Below are positions 31,960 through 42,885 of a stretch of 64,000 nt of DNA, one piece after another (the stretch's first letter is position 1; the number at the start of each line of letters is the position of its first letter). Both the position numbers and the translations under genes were made by a program. The stretch is from Ephemerocybe angulata (taxonomy: Eukaryota > Basidiomycota > Agaricomycetes > Agaricales > Psathyrellaceae): the NCBI GenBank assembly GCA_013368325.1, contig JAACJK010000114.1:496001-560000 (forward strand), in the 5' to 3' direction. The notes under the pieces were generated by a model that was not told the origin of the DNA, did not search any database, and saw nothing but the letters and a program-made list of their open reading frames with translations.

Positions 31960-34108
31960 CCTTATACGTAGATAGGCACTACTAGATTACCTATCTATCT
32001 ATCTATCTCTTGCATCTATTCGTACTTCAGCGCTCGAGCTTCACGCTCCAAGCTTCAACTCTAATAGACTCATAAAAATCAAAAACCACAAGCATGAGAC
32101 CAGCCAACTCTTAGGCTCGCATCCCAGAGCGCGTCTTCCACGGCAACAGGAAGCAGGCGAGACAGAGAGCCAACCACGAGTCCACGTCCTGACTTACACA
32201 GGTGATAGGTACTTTACTTACCATGCCTTCAATCGCAAGCAACCTACCCACCCACCCACCCACCCACCCCTGCCTAAACACATACATCCACACCCCCTCA
32301 ACCCGCGCCCAACCAAACGCCAAACACAAACATTACCTTCCAAACTAACCACTCGACTCCCAAGCGACCAAACGACCAACCAAACGACCCCCCAACCACC
32401 CATAAACGCAGACCTACTAGTTCAAACGAGCGTGCAATTTCCGTACGTACATACCGAAACAATAAAACGAGAGCGAGGACACATACCCCAAAGATAACAA
32501 AATGGTAACGAAAGTAAACGTTGAAGGAAGAGATAAAAGTAAGGCAGGCATTAAAGAACAACAGCTCTTCATCGAATCGCGTGCATAGTCCGAGAGAGGG
32601 AGGGAGGGAGAGAGGGAGGGGAGGGAGGGAGGGAGAACGAGGGAAGGTGTCCAGTGACCAGAATACCCAAAGGATGAAGACAAGGACGAAGGGGAAGACA
32701 AGGACGAAACACCCGCCCTCCTCGGCCCAGCGCCCGCCACATGCACGAACCCAGCAATGCATCCGATGCATACCACCCACCCGCCGATCCGATCCCTACC
32801 ACCCACACCCTCCGCACGCCCATCCAACCCCGCACCATCCGTCCCCATCCCCAACCCAACCCATCCCTCCACCAACCCCAGACACAACGCACAACACGAT
32901 CCGACACGAAGCACCTCGGACCCAATCCCTCATCAAAGGTTGATAACCATAAGCACCTCCCTTCCACACCCAAAGACCTTCCCCCGACTCGGAGAAGCCG
33001 GATCCAAACCCCATCTCCATGTGCACGGGCGGGCGGACAGGTGTCGTATACGGGCTTGAAGGACAGGAAGTGCGGTTCGGAGGTGCACATGGACGTCGAA
33101 ACATGCGCCGACGTCGAACCACGATTGAATGGAAGGCCGGCCGGCGGAAGATGATAGACGTCGCCTGTAAGGAAGGACGGACGGATGGACGGACGGATGG
33201 ACAGATGGATGGATGTGGATGGACGAATGGATGGATACTTGGGCGGATGGGCGGATACTTGGGCGGATGGATATTTGGGCGGATGGATACTTGGGCGGAC
33301 GATTGACGACGGTGCGGAGGACGAATATGGGGAAAGAACCGAGCGGGGATGAAGGGTGGGACAGCGGGACTCGGACCTGGTAGATGAGCGGACGGGAGGG
33401 CGAACGGTCGAGCAGACGGGCAACGGGCGGGCGGGTGAACGAGAGACGGGCGGGCGAAGGACAAGACGAGCACACGAACGAGAGACGGGCGGGCGAAGGA
33501 CACGACGAGCGATGAGCAACCGACGAACGAACGAACGAACGAACGAGCGACGGACGAATGCACAAACTGGAAAGAAAATGCAGATACGATTTGCGTAACG
33601 TAGCGACCGCAACTACATCGTATCGTTCATCGTCCGTCTCCCCCCTCCCTTCCCCTACACCAAACTCGATTCGAAAAGAGCACAAAATAACTGAACAATA
33701 AGAAGTAAAAAACCCTGTGGTATTGGTATCGTCGAAGATAAACATTCATAACTAAAACAGGGGGTCATATCAAAAGAAATCATATCAAAAGAAAGCACAG
33801 AAAGAAAGAAAGAATAAGAAAGAAGGAAAGGAAAGGATAGAAGAAAGAGAAGAAAAGAAAAGGATAAGAAGAAAAGCGTGATTAATGTAACATATAACAA
33901 ATCCAGGGTACAGCAACAGCGGGCGGGCGTTAGGCGGCAGCGGCAGCCGTAGAAAGGGAGGTGACGTTCGAGATGAGACAGCGGCGATACGAAGGGAGTC
34001 GGAGACGGCGAAAAGATAGAGAGAGGGAGAGCAGACGATGACGATAGCGGATAATGATGACGTTAGATTCAACCAGCGAGCGGCGAATGAGGATAGACGA
34101 GGAGGCGG
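31960..34108. repeat. Low-complexity and minisatellite region downstream of G-alpha
   Basis: No gene supported. Contents: (CTAT)n at ~31990-32010; (CCCA)n at ~32243-32275; GGGA/GAGG purine tract ~32590-32645; a Pro-codon-like CCCAACC-rich stretch 32800-32900; (GGAC/GGAT)n at ~33172-33235 grading into a GGGCGGATGGATACTT minisatellite to ~33305; a ~48-bp tandem pair (GAACGAGAGACGGGCGGGCG) at ~33430-33515; (GAAC)n at ~33520-33545; and a polypurine tract (GAAA/GGAA) at ~33780-33878. Long antisense frames across it are by-products of repeat periodicity. Confidence 0.75.
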
Positions 34109-35884
34109 TTATAGCAACCCGCACTCGCGGAGATGCAGCTGCAGGAGAATATCCTGAATAGCGCTGAGCACGACTATAGGAAGAAGGGCGTTAGTAAGGT
34201 GTTCTTCATTCCTTAGTAAAGAGAAAGAGAGAGAAGGATGAATGGAGTAAGGAATGACGAAAGGTGCGGTGGGGCCGCAGTCCAAGGTCCCTGCCCCCTT
34301 CTCGGATACATCCCGGGGAAGGAACGAACGACCAGGCAAACGATCTCGCGAACGAACGACGTCCAAACGCTCGGCACGTAGACGTGAACCACGAAGGACA
34401 GAACACCCCGAACACCCTATAGCGCCCACCCCCCTGCCCTCCTCCTCCTCTCCTCCAAAATGTCACTCCTCCCCCAAACCTCTCCAAAAGCGTAAGAAAG
34501 ATGAAGAAGACGTACATTTAATCTGCTGCGTATCCGTAGCACACGTATAATGCGCGTAAATCTGCTTCGTCGCCGCACTTTGATTCAAACTAACAAAGCG
34601 ATGCAAGAGATAGTCGCACGCGGCGTCGTAGTTGTCGCCGCCGTTGAAGTCGGGGAAGTAGTCTCCTAAAGGAGAGCGCGGGAGCTTTTCGGCGAAGAGG
34701 TCGATTTTGTTTAGGAAGAGGATCTGTGGGGGGTGTTAGAATGGGCGGAGCGAACGAGCGTGAGTATTACGGTTGGGTTGTTGAAGGGGAGAAGGGAGAG
34801 TTAAAGGGGAGGACGGACGTACGATTGAGGTCTTGACGAACCAGCGCGAGTTGCATATTGAGTCAAAGAGCGTGAGCGCTTCTTGCATACGGTTCTACAC
34901 TCCCGTTAACCAAGTTCAAACAAAAGAAAGATCAAGAAGGGTACGCACCACACTCTCATCCTCATACAACATCTGATCATACTCGCTCAAACTAACCAAA
35001 AACACCAGCGCGGTCACATTCTCAAAACAATGAATCCACTTCTTCCTCTCACTCCTCTGCCCGCCCACATCAAACAGCTTATACGTCAGCTCGCCGACCT
35101 TAAACGTCGTCTCCGTGATCCCCGTCGTCTTCACCCTGCTCCTAAGAATATCCTGGTCCGTCGGCAGATACCCCGCGCTCGCCATCCTATCTATACTGTT
35201 AAAATAATACACCGCACTGTCGTTCAGCTGGAATTCCCGACTCCTGCGTACAGCCTCTTTGACAGCGGGGTCGCGCCATAAATTGCGAACTGCGTCGGCT
35301 ACGTCGCGCGGGAGGACTTCGGCTTCGATCTGGGGCGGGAGGGAGAGGATGGTGGCGCGGCGGGCGTCGTTGGGGGGTTGGAGGGAGAGGTCGAGCGCGG
35401 GGAGGGCGTCGAGGATGGCGCGCATGCTTTGGATGGTGTTGCTGTAGATTATTTCTTTGTAGGAGTCTTTTTCTTGTTCGGAGTAGCCGCCGTGGTGGAT
35501 GAGCTTCATTTGTTTCAGGACTGTGGACTAGGGGGGTGTCAGTGCCATGTTAGGTAGCTAGGAATGAAGAGGGGATGGGGGATGTAGGGGGGATTGGGGG
35601 ATTGTGGGAAGGGGGATGGGAGGGAGGGGAGGGGAGGGGGATGGGGAGAGGGGAAGGGGGAAGGCGATGGGAGAGAACGCACCTTGCCAGACTCGCCGGC
35701 CCCGAGGAGCAACATCTTGATCTCGTTCTTGGCCATGGCCCTGTCGCGCTTGAGCTGGTTCTCAATCTCGTCGTTGCCTACACACATCATCAGCGCTAGC
35801 TCGACAGCGGCGTGCACCTAACCCAGCTAGCTACTCACGGGCCTTGGCCTCGTCGTCGACGCCGGTACTCTGCACGCAACCCAT
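34109..35884 (-). CDS. Heterotrimeric G-protein alpha subunit
   Basis: Six exons: 35884-35839, 35777-35693, 35527-34949, 34894-34823, 34723-34516, 34173-34109; about 351 residues, normal for the family. The protein starts [16 protein letters not shown], so Gly2 and Cys3 are available for myristoylation and palmitoylation. GTPase motifs are complete: P-loop GAGESGKST (split by an intron after GK), switch [12 protein letters not shown], switch [18 protein letters not shown] (FLNKIDLF), and TCATDT. The C-terminus is RECGLL; Cys at -4 is the position modified by pertussis toxin in Gi-type subunits, but the usual last residue there is I, F or Y. It relays receptor signals (pheromone/nutrient) at the plasma membrane to cAMP or MAPK pathways. 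Which fungal class it belongs to needs a tree; group I is most likely. Confidence 0.95.
35528..35692 (-). other. Second G-alpha intron, C-rich on the coding strand (G4-capable template)
   Basis: At 165 nt it is about three times the typical intron here. The plus strand carries many runs of 3-6 G (35575-35660), enough for several G-quadruplexes; the transcript is correspondingly C-rich. It separates the P-loop Lys from Ser-Thr. Confidence 0.7.
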
Positions 35885-36020
35885 TCTTGCGTATGCTGTA
35901 AAGGATAGTGGGGAGAAAAGGACAGAAAGGAGGAGAGGAGTAGAGAAAGGAGGTAGGAGAGGGGGGGAGTAGGGGAAGTGCGAGTAAGTAGTAAAGAGAG
36001 CGGAATGAAGGGGAGGAAGG
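35885..36020 (-). promoter_or_regulatory. Pyrimidine-rich leader upstream of G-alpha
   Basis: On the minus strand, the 130 nt before the ATG is almost wholly C/T (CCCCCCTCTCCTACCTCC-type runs), typical of filamentous-fungal core promoters where transcription starts at the end of a CT tract. Confidence 0.55.
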
Positions 36021-37960
36021 TTGGGTGACGCTCGCAGCGGTGCTGGCGGTTGGTCGGGGGGTGAGAGGGGCGATCAAGCCTTCAGTTTCGCACCCAATCA
36101 CTGTGAAAATCCCACACACACGCTTGCCCCCAAAATTGATTTACACCGCTAACAACCCGCATTTGGCAAGGTGTGTCAGCGGTATCGGCGGTTTTGGACC
36201 GGAAGATGGATGCATTTGGGTTGTTGGGCGGTTTTGGCCCGCGCGGCCGGTTTGTTCTGTCAAACATGCCAACGACGGCCAACGACGGCAGGGGAAATTG
36301 GAAACCGTCCTCTTGTGGTGCGCGCCTTGTGCTTATCCCGGTGCGTTCCATTCAGCCAGCCATCATCCTGATTCAAAATTCCTCCTTGCCCGCATTCCAA
36401 AACATATCGCTCCTTGTACTCGTCTTTTGACTGAGAAACGAACGCACATAACGAGCGCGGTGCCAATGCTTGACTTGGAGCGAGCCCCTGATTACCGGCT
36501 GGTCGTCAGGCCGCTCGGTCGCGGACCAACTGCCATCTCTCCTCTCCACGACCTCTCCATCTTCTGCTGATCTTGCCTTCGCACTCTGTTGTCCTCTGGA
36601 GACAATCACACGCCGTCGTTCTCTTGTCTCCATCCCCAATTTATTCATTTAACCTGCCTGCCTGCCCCTTGTCTTCGCCTGCGTCCGTCCCCTCTAACAT
36701 CCCTCCCTCGTCCACTCTGTCGTCGGTTGGACGGTCGGTCGGTCTTCGCTGTCGTGCTACGTTCCCCCGTCTTCGTCTTCTCATGTATTCTCCGACCGCG
36801 CCAGCCTTTCGAAGTTGGATACAGCAATAACTATCACATCTACTCGAGTACCCGGTCTACCCTCCGCACATCGCACCCTGACGTTCTGTAACTTTGACTC
36901 TGACCTCCGTGTCGTTGCTGGCTGACACTCGACAGTCGACGCCAACTTTGAACTCCTGGTCCTCCGGGCTCCCTGGCGTCCAATCTCCCCACACGCGCCA
37001 ATAACATCCTATCTTACTTACGAAGCTAACGAAAGCCGGTGCCGCGCATCACCGAGAATCTCCCATGCATGTCATGTGGGAGAGATCTTCAGTAAGTATC
37101 CCCAGGTCCACTGGCAGGTCCAGGAACGCCGACCGCTGAGATGAACGAGGCCCTGTACGATCGGTAAAGCCCGATTCTGACCGTTTGGGAAATTGCTCCG
37201 AAAAAGCGCCGTCACGCATCACACTTCCGCATCAGCCTATCGCCTTCCCGCTCCTCCCGCCCTCTCCCCCCGCAGATACCCTCCGACTGTCTAATTCGAG
37301 GCCCTTGGGCCGAGCCTGAGATGAGCGGCAAGGAGGCTGGCTGTGGGACCCACGTATTGCGAAGCGGTTTCGCATCGGGGGCCGTGGGACCCTCCCCGAA
37401 GCATTGCGGGGCCCCCCCGAAGGGAGGGGTGCGATGCTGAGCGGGAGGGAGCTACCCATGGGAAAATGTGGGGTTGTCGCGAATAAGAGAGTCGGATGAA
37501 GGTTGGTCAGCGTCGGTGAGCGCCATCATGCGCTGATGTGACGGTGACGGTGACTTTCCTAATTTGGGCTGAATCGGGCTTTACCGATCGTACCCGTACT
37601 CGAGATGAACGGACGTGGTGCTCAGCGGGAATATACATAGCTGGAGGACGACGACCCGATGAACAGGAGCGAGACAGAGGCTGCTTTTCTTTGCTTTGTA
37701 TGAAGTCGACTCGGAGGCGGGTTTCGAACGCGCCGTCGATTTCTGCCATTCTGCCATAAGAATGGGGCCTTTTTCCATTCATTCCCCTGTTCGGTGGTGT
37801 GGGGGCCTTCACCCCGTGGTACAGAGCCTACCGTGACTGGGCATATAATGGCCCTGGTTCGGGGCACAATCTTTGAGAATGCCTTTCTGCAGTGGGTAGC
37901 ACCGGCGTGAAGGCCGCCGTCGCCGGTACTTACGATCTCATCCAGCGCAGGATGCAGCCA
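36021..37960. other. Intergenic, no supported gene
   Basis: Nearly 2 kb. CT-rich plus-strand DNA at 36540-36960 resembles promoter or leader sequence but no gene follows. Small hairpins occur at ~37067-37085 (CTCCCATGCATG..CATGTGGGAG) and in a G/C-run segment near 37385-37435. Short frames lack recognisable content. Confidence 0.4.
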
Positions 37961-38029
37961 ACATACGTATGTGGACTTGTGGAAATTGTAAACCGAGATG
38001 CTATAGACAATTATCCAGGCTCTCACTTC

Positions 38030-39250
38030 TTCACTGCCTGAATCTTCCTAGTAAGCGCCCTTTCGTCGGCCTTGAGGTCTTCAAACTTGGTTTTGGTCAG
38101 AGGCAAGGCAGCTGCGGGATTGGGAACTGTGCTCCAGCAGTGAGTGCGTCGGACGGTACATGCTAATTTAATTGGGGGTCCAGCCCCGGTTCAGACGAGG
38201 TGTTAAGCACTTCAATATTCAATGCCGCCTACCATGGAGTAAATGTAAATGCCTTTGCCTGAGCAATGCCGCTACTTGGCCGCTACCTGATTATGAGAGC
38301 TGCAGCGGATGTATAAGCGCCCGCGGCCCGAGTCTACTAAGTCGCCCGACACTTTTTTTCCCTTAAGCTTCAGTCACAACTGAGCAATGCCGGATTTCAG
38401 TACCGTCAAGAGCGATGGCGCCCTTTCGTCAGCCTTGAGGCTTTGAGATCTCCAAGCTTCAAGCCTCAAATGACACTTGAATTCGATCCTACGCAAGGTG
38501 AAGTGCCTCAGCTCCGGGATTGGGGATGAGAGCCGCAGAGCGCCATGTACAAGCGCCAGATGCTTCTTTCCATTGACCTTCAACTGAGCAATGCCGCTGT
38601 TGACACTGTATTAAGCAGCCCAATGCCGGGACTGTGCCCCAGTAAGTGTGTCAGACGGTACGTAGAGGACCTGTCAATTTAATTGGGGGTCCAGACGCGG
38701 TTCGGGCGAGGTGTTGAGCGCTTCAATGCCGCATACCATGGAGTAAATAAATGCAAATGCCCTTAACTGAACAATGCCGCTGAGGGCCATGTACAAGCGC
38801 CAGACGCTTCTTTCCATTAACCTCCAACCCACCAAGCCATACCGAGAGACTGTGTGCCAATATCGTCATGAGCAACGCGGGGTTCGTTGCGCCGCAGTTA
38901 AAGGTAATTGCACGCACAACGTCAGATGGGGAATGCTGCTGCTAGATCCATACGCCAGCAGGAAGAAGGCACCACGTAGCCCAGGCCCCAGCTCAGGGAT
39001 CGGTGGTCGATGCGTCGGGCGATCCGTAGGCGACCTGTTGTGCTCGCTGTGAGCCACAGGACTGTGGAGAATGCCAATATTGTCAGCCGTGATCGGGGAT
39101 CGAGCGGGTGCGTGAAGGACCAGACGCGATGTCAGGTATTTCAATGCCGCCTAACATGGTAGGTAAGTAGGTCGGTGGTAAATCTGTCACAATGGAGTTA
39201 ACGCAAACACATTCGACTGAACAATGCCGTGACTGGATACTTAGGCCAGC
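38030..39250 (+). repeat. ~450-bp imperfect tandem repeat, about 2.5 units
   Basis: Three passes share the same order of landmarks: AATTTAATTGGGGGTCCAG at ~38166 and ~38677; GG.TCGGGCGAGGTGTT; TTCAATGCCGC..ACCATGGAGTAAA at ~38218 and ~38723, with a degenerate ATTTCAATGCCGCCTAACATGG at ~39137; then CTGA.CAATGCCG at ~38260, ~38768 and ~39217. A further element, AAGCGCCAGA.GCTTCTTTCC, occurs at ~38548 and ~38797. Offset is 500 then ~440 bp. No frame is maintained across units. Confidence 0.75.
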
Positions 39251-39545
39251 TGGAAGAGGGCATTCGGACTCACGAAAGAAGACAGCCACGTACACAAAAT
39301 ACACAAAATGTTAGAGGCGATCTCAGGCTTCAGCCATTTGAATTGTACAGAACCCATCTGGGACCCCAGCTGCCCCCATGGGCCATAAGTATCTCTGAGG
39401 GTCACAAGTATGAGTGGGAATGTCTATCCATCTGCCGGTTCCGAAGCACGGGTTACATTCTCGTATCGTGTTATTGGGCATGGAAAGTCTTGTAAAGGGA
39501 CAAATATCAAAGGGGCCTAAGCCATGTGCAAGCGATGTACTTATA

Positions 39546-40635
39546 CTAAGCGCGAATCTTGAAGACCCGTTTCGCAAACTTGAGGACCTCCCGAACATAC
39601 TCGTCCTTGTTATCGTAGAAGGAAGCATGACTTCCATCGGGAATGGTATGGATAGTGAGATCTTCAAAGTGTTTCCTGGCGATCTCCCACACCGGTTCCC
39701 CGCGCAGCTGTTTATCGTTACCGCCGCTAATAATGAGCAAGGGAAGCCCGTCCGCGCCGGCCTTGAAAAGCGCAGTAGGATCTTGCGGCCTCGAAGTCAC
39801 AACGGGGACGAGACCGGGGGGAATGAGCGAACTCGATCCTGCCCAGCTCCACTTGATATCGACAGGGACGCTAGGCGGGTCATTGAAGAGCGTGTCGATG
39901 AACTTGTGTCTGGTTTGCAGCGCGAGAACTGCATCGGTTTCTGTAATGAGGCCGGGTAGGAGGTTTTGAACCGCCGGTTTGGCCACAGTGCCGATGACTT
40001 CTGGATCGATGTAGGGCATTGGGGCCGTCCATATGATTCCAGATATGGCTTTCGGTCCTAGGTACGTCGTTATATCTGCAGCGACAGTGCCTAAAGAGGG
40101 TCCATAGGCTCAGGGAATCATGTACATCCGACTATCCGAAAAAAGGCTTTACCTCCCAGACTCCTGCATGATAGCGTCAGGGCGCCTATTACATTTCATG
40201 ACAAGCCCTGATAACGTACCAGCCGTTGTACAGAGGAGACTTCAAACCAAAGCCTTTGCTCACAGCAGCGAAGTCGTCGGCGTAGAGTTTCGAGCTGTGC
40301 CCTTCCATAGTCAATGGCTTACCACTCCTTCCATGACCTCGCATATCATAAGCGACCTATATACAGAGCCATGACGGAGCGGTTAGCTCTGTGCCCATGA
40401 GGATACCGAGAGGTATTACCAAGTAGAAATACTCCAGAAGTCGTGCGTCGTGCAGGATGTGCGCCCACACCAACGCGGTCAACGTCAATCCATGAATGAA
40501 GACTATAGCAGGGAGATTCTTGTTTCCGATAGCCTCGGCGTAGATGAGAGTACCATCGGAGGAGGGGAAAAGCGCCTGCGTGACGTTGAAGCCTGGCATA
40601 GTGGGCGATGTCGACCTGGCGAGATTTTCTGCCAT
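39546..40635 (-). CDS. Alpha/beta hydrolase fold protein with a microexon
   Basis: Exons 40635-40420, 40356-40220, 40163-40153 (11 nt) and 40090-39546 join in frame into ~302 residues. The N-terminus (MAENLARSTSPTMPGF) has no signal peptide, so a cytosolic enzyme is likely. Core motifs in order: IVFIHGLTLTALVW (oxyanion HG), VAYDMRGHGRSGKP, the nucleophile elbow GWSLGGT, LIISGGNDKQL (acid) and IPDGSHASFYDNKDEYV (catalytic His). The Ser elbow is assembled from three exons: the TG of Trp comes from exon 2, G-AGT-CTG-GGA-G from the microexon, and GC from exon 4. Without the microexon the frame and the Ser are lost. The family includes epoxide hydrolases, haloperoxidase-like esterases and lactonases; the substrate cannot be told. 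Confidence 0.9.
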
Positions 40636-42521
40636 TGAGCTCGCCTACTTATATTTCAGCCAGCTACCCCATTTGCATACGGACACACTGTACCTTGCCG
40701 GGTAAAAGGCCCTGTCTCCACACAGCGTTCCTGGTGATGACAGCCCCCCTTGAGAGCTTCTGATGATTTCAATAAGATCCCGTTGATTGGTAAGCGCTCA
40801 ATTCACTGCAGTGCGGATTCAAAACCCCGACAGACAGGTCAGAGTGATTCAAAAGAACGCCCCCGATGCTAAAGTACGGCCGGCCTCAGTCCACTATATG
40901 CTCCTAAGGGATGCATGGCTATCTGTGTGGTGGATAGTTGACTCAGATGGACGAAAAGGAAAGAAACTGGCCAACTTGAGAATTAAGCGCCCAGGGTGAT
41001 GTCGGGCAACGGAGATAGCAGCGCGGTACCGATCTCCGTCATTACGAGAGCAGAACAGGTATGAAGGCATCCTCCTCAAGTCAAGCCATATCATCACGCC
41101 GGATTGCTCTCAAGGCAGACAGACAAGCTTATGTTGGCGTCTCCAACATGACCCCATTTTGGGGATCTGCTGCCAGCCTGTGTGCTTGCTCGTCTGTGAA
41201 CGGAGACGCTTGGACTTACACACCCACTCACCCAGCCACCTGCCCGCCCCCATGTACCCAATGTAGCCCCATGTCTGAACGTCCGCCGGAATCCCTTCCT
41301 AGTTCCTACAGAGACCGACCCCAACGGCCCCTCGTTGCTCCGAGTCGTCCTGCTCGCGTGCCCGTGCCCGCCTTGTCGCTTGCCCCCTCTCGTCCCGCCC
41401 TGACACTGTCCTTTTGTTCTCTTCTCTATACCCCAGCCTCGTCTCTCTCTCTCTTGTCTGCCGCTTAGGCGCCTCGTGTGCGTAATCACGCACACGGCGC
41501 CAATCCAAGTCCGACTTCAAGAGAAGAGAAGGGAAGAGGTGATCGAAGTAGAGACTGGACCGGTTGAATGGCGATGAGGATGGACTGCATGCAGGTCAGC
41601 GTTCGTTCAGGTTGAGACGCGCTTAAGCGGTCGCCGTCTTTCCTTCGTTCATTCATTCGTTTGCTCGCTCGTCTGTTCGTCTATGTATCCCTTCGTGCAG
41701 GAAGGGAGACAGTAAGGGAGACAGGCGGGAAGGATGTAAGGAGGTTTCCCGGTGAATCGGTATACTTACTTTGAGTACGATTTGGGTTAGATCGACGTTC
41801 CCGTTAACAGTGTACTTGGGCGCTGAAATCTCGAACGCACGTCAAATAAAAGAACAAGCTTAGCCTCTATGTGGGGAGTATGATGTTGGATGGCAGACAG
41901 CCTACTTGCTCGCACGCATCTACGTATGTATGTGCGACTCGGACCCGGGATTCTCGGAAAAGTGAGGGCTGGAATATGAGTGCTTGTCTCCAGTATTAGT
42001 GAATAGAGGAGCACGCCATTCTACTTTTTTGAGCACTGATTATACTGAACTGAAGTACACCGACGACGCAATCACTCCCCAAGTATGGAATATGGGGCGC
42101 GCATCCTGGCTTAGAAAATGTGGGTTGACGCCGCGTTCTCCTAGCGCAAGGTTCGTTCCTGATCAAGCACACGACAGTTAGTACAGTCACACTGTGGCTC
42201 TCTCGAGTCTCGAGTCCCGAGACAACTTAACATCCGCCATATCCAAATGCGAAGAACGATTCACTGGAATTGATCCACACGACTCAAGAGTCAATATTGA
42301 TAGCATGTTCGACTGTCGTAATCAAGTTGAAAGGGAGGAGGTACTTGATCGGTGGGATGAGGGGTGTGTCCGGGAAAGCCCATGCTGGGGCTGGTATTGC
42401 TGATTTTCCATACGTTCGAGAGACTCTCTGATGAGTCTGATCAGACTAAATGGTCTGTCTATCCTTGCCCTCGAAGTACCTTACAGGCCTGGGCTAGGGA
42501 CGAACTATGAAATATAGCATA
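40636..42521. other. Mostly empty intergenic region with a hairpin and one exon-like piece
   Basis: No complete gene. A strong inverted repeat sits at 41468-41501 (GGCGCC..GTGTGCGT, 4-nt loop, ACGCACAC GGCGCC). On the minus strand 41822-41769 reads like an exon (PKYTVNGNVDLTQIVLK), bounded by ATTTCAG upstream and GTAAGT downstream; an acceptor at ~41587 could continue it to ..SILIAIQPVQ. No start or family was recognised, so it is recorded only as a possible relic. AATTAAGCGCCCAGG occurs at 40981. Confidence 0.35.
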
Positions 42522-42885
42522 AAAGCCAGTTTGATTGATTGACACATTCACGTCTCGTAAAACGAGCTCTGAATGACTGACTGTATGAGCTGCGATTCGG
42601 AGTTGTATTATCAATGAAACGTAGGCAGGTACTATTAGAGCCACCGCTATCTTACGGTCCAGGACTGATTTACGTGAGCTTGATTCATGAATGACGCGAC
42701 GCAGTCACCAGGCTCCCCAAACCACCTGACAAGCAAGACTTTCGGGTTGCCACTGAAGGCGGGTTCATGATCAGACGGGCTCCATGCTCGCCATAGATAG
42801 AGCTTGTATAAACTTTACTTGAGAAGAGAGCTCGGCTCGTCGTCCAGTCGACGAGGACTACGGATATGATTTGGTCCGTTTCTAC
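42522..42885 (-). repeat. ~400-bp dispersed repeat, copy 2 of the inverted pair
   Basis: Reverse complement matches 31555-31955; it contains an extra ~25 nt (around CTTGCTTGTCAGG) and lacks some bases of copy 1. It begins with AGAAACGGACCAAATCATAT in its own orientation, the same boundary as copy 1, which supports a defined element end. Confidence 0.75.

Noticed and set aside
32569..33745. Long minus-strand frames (up to 347 codons) rich in Pro, Arg and Ser
   Set aside because: They lie over tandem repeats; the open frames follow from repeat units whose length is a multiple of three or lacks stops, not from coding selection.
37700..37745. GGGTTTCGAAC resembling a tRNA T-loop
   Set aside because: No cloverleaf can be formed with the flanking sequence.
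38030..39250. CRISPR-like array
   Set aside because: Repeat units are hundreds of bases long and degenerate, with no short constant repeats and unique spacers; CRISPR is also not expected in a fungus.
41061..41495. Overlapping 130-codon frames on both strands
   Set aside because: Both are Ser/Pro/Arg-biased and mirror each other; neither has start context, introns or motifs.
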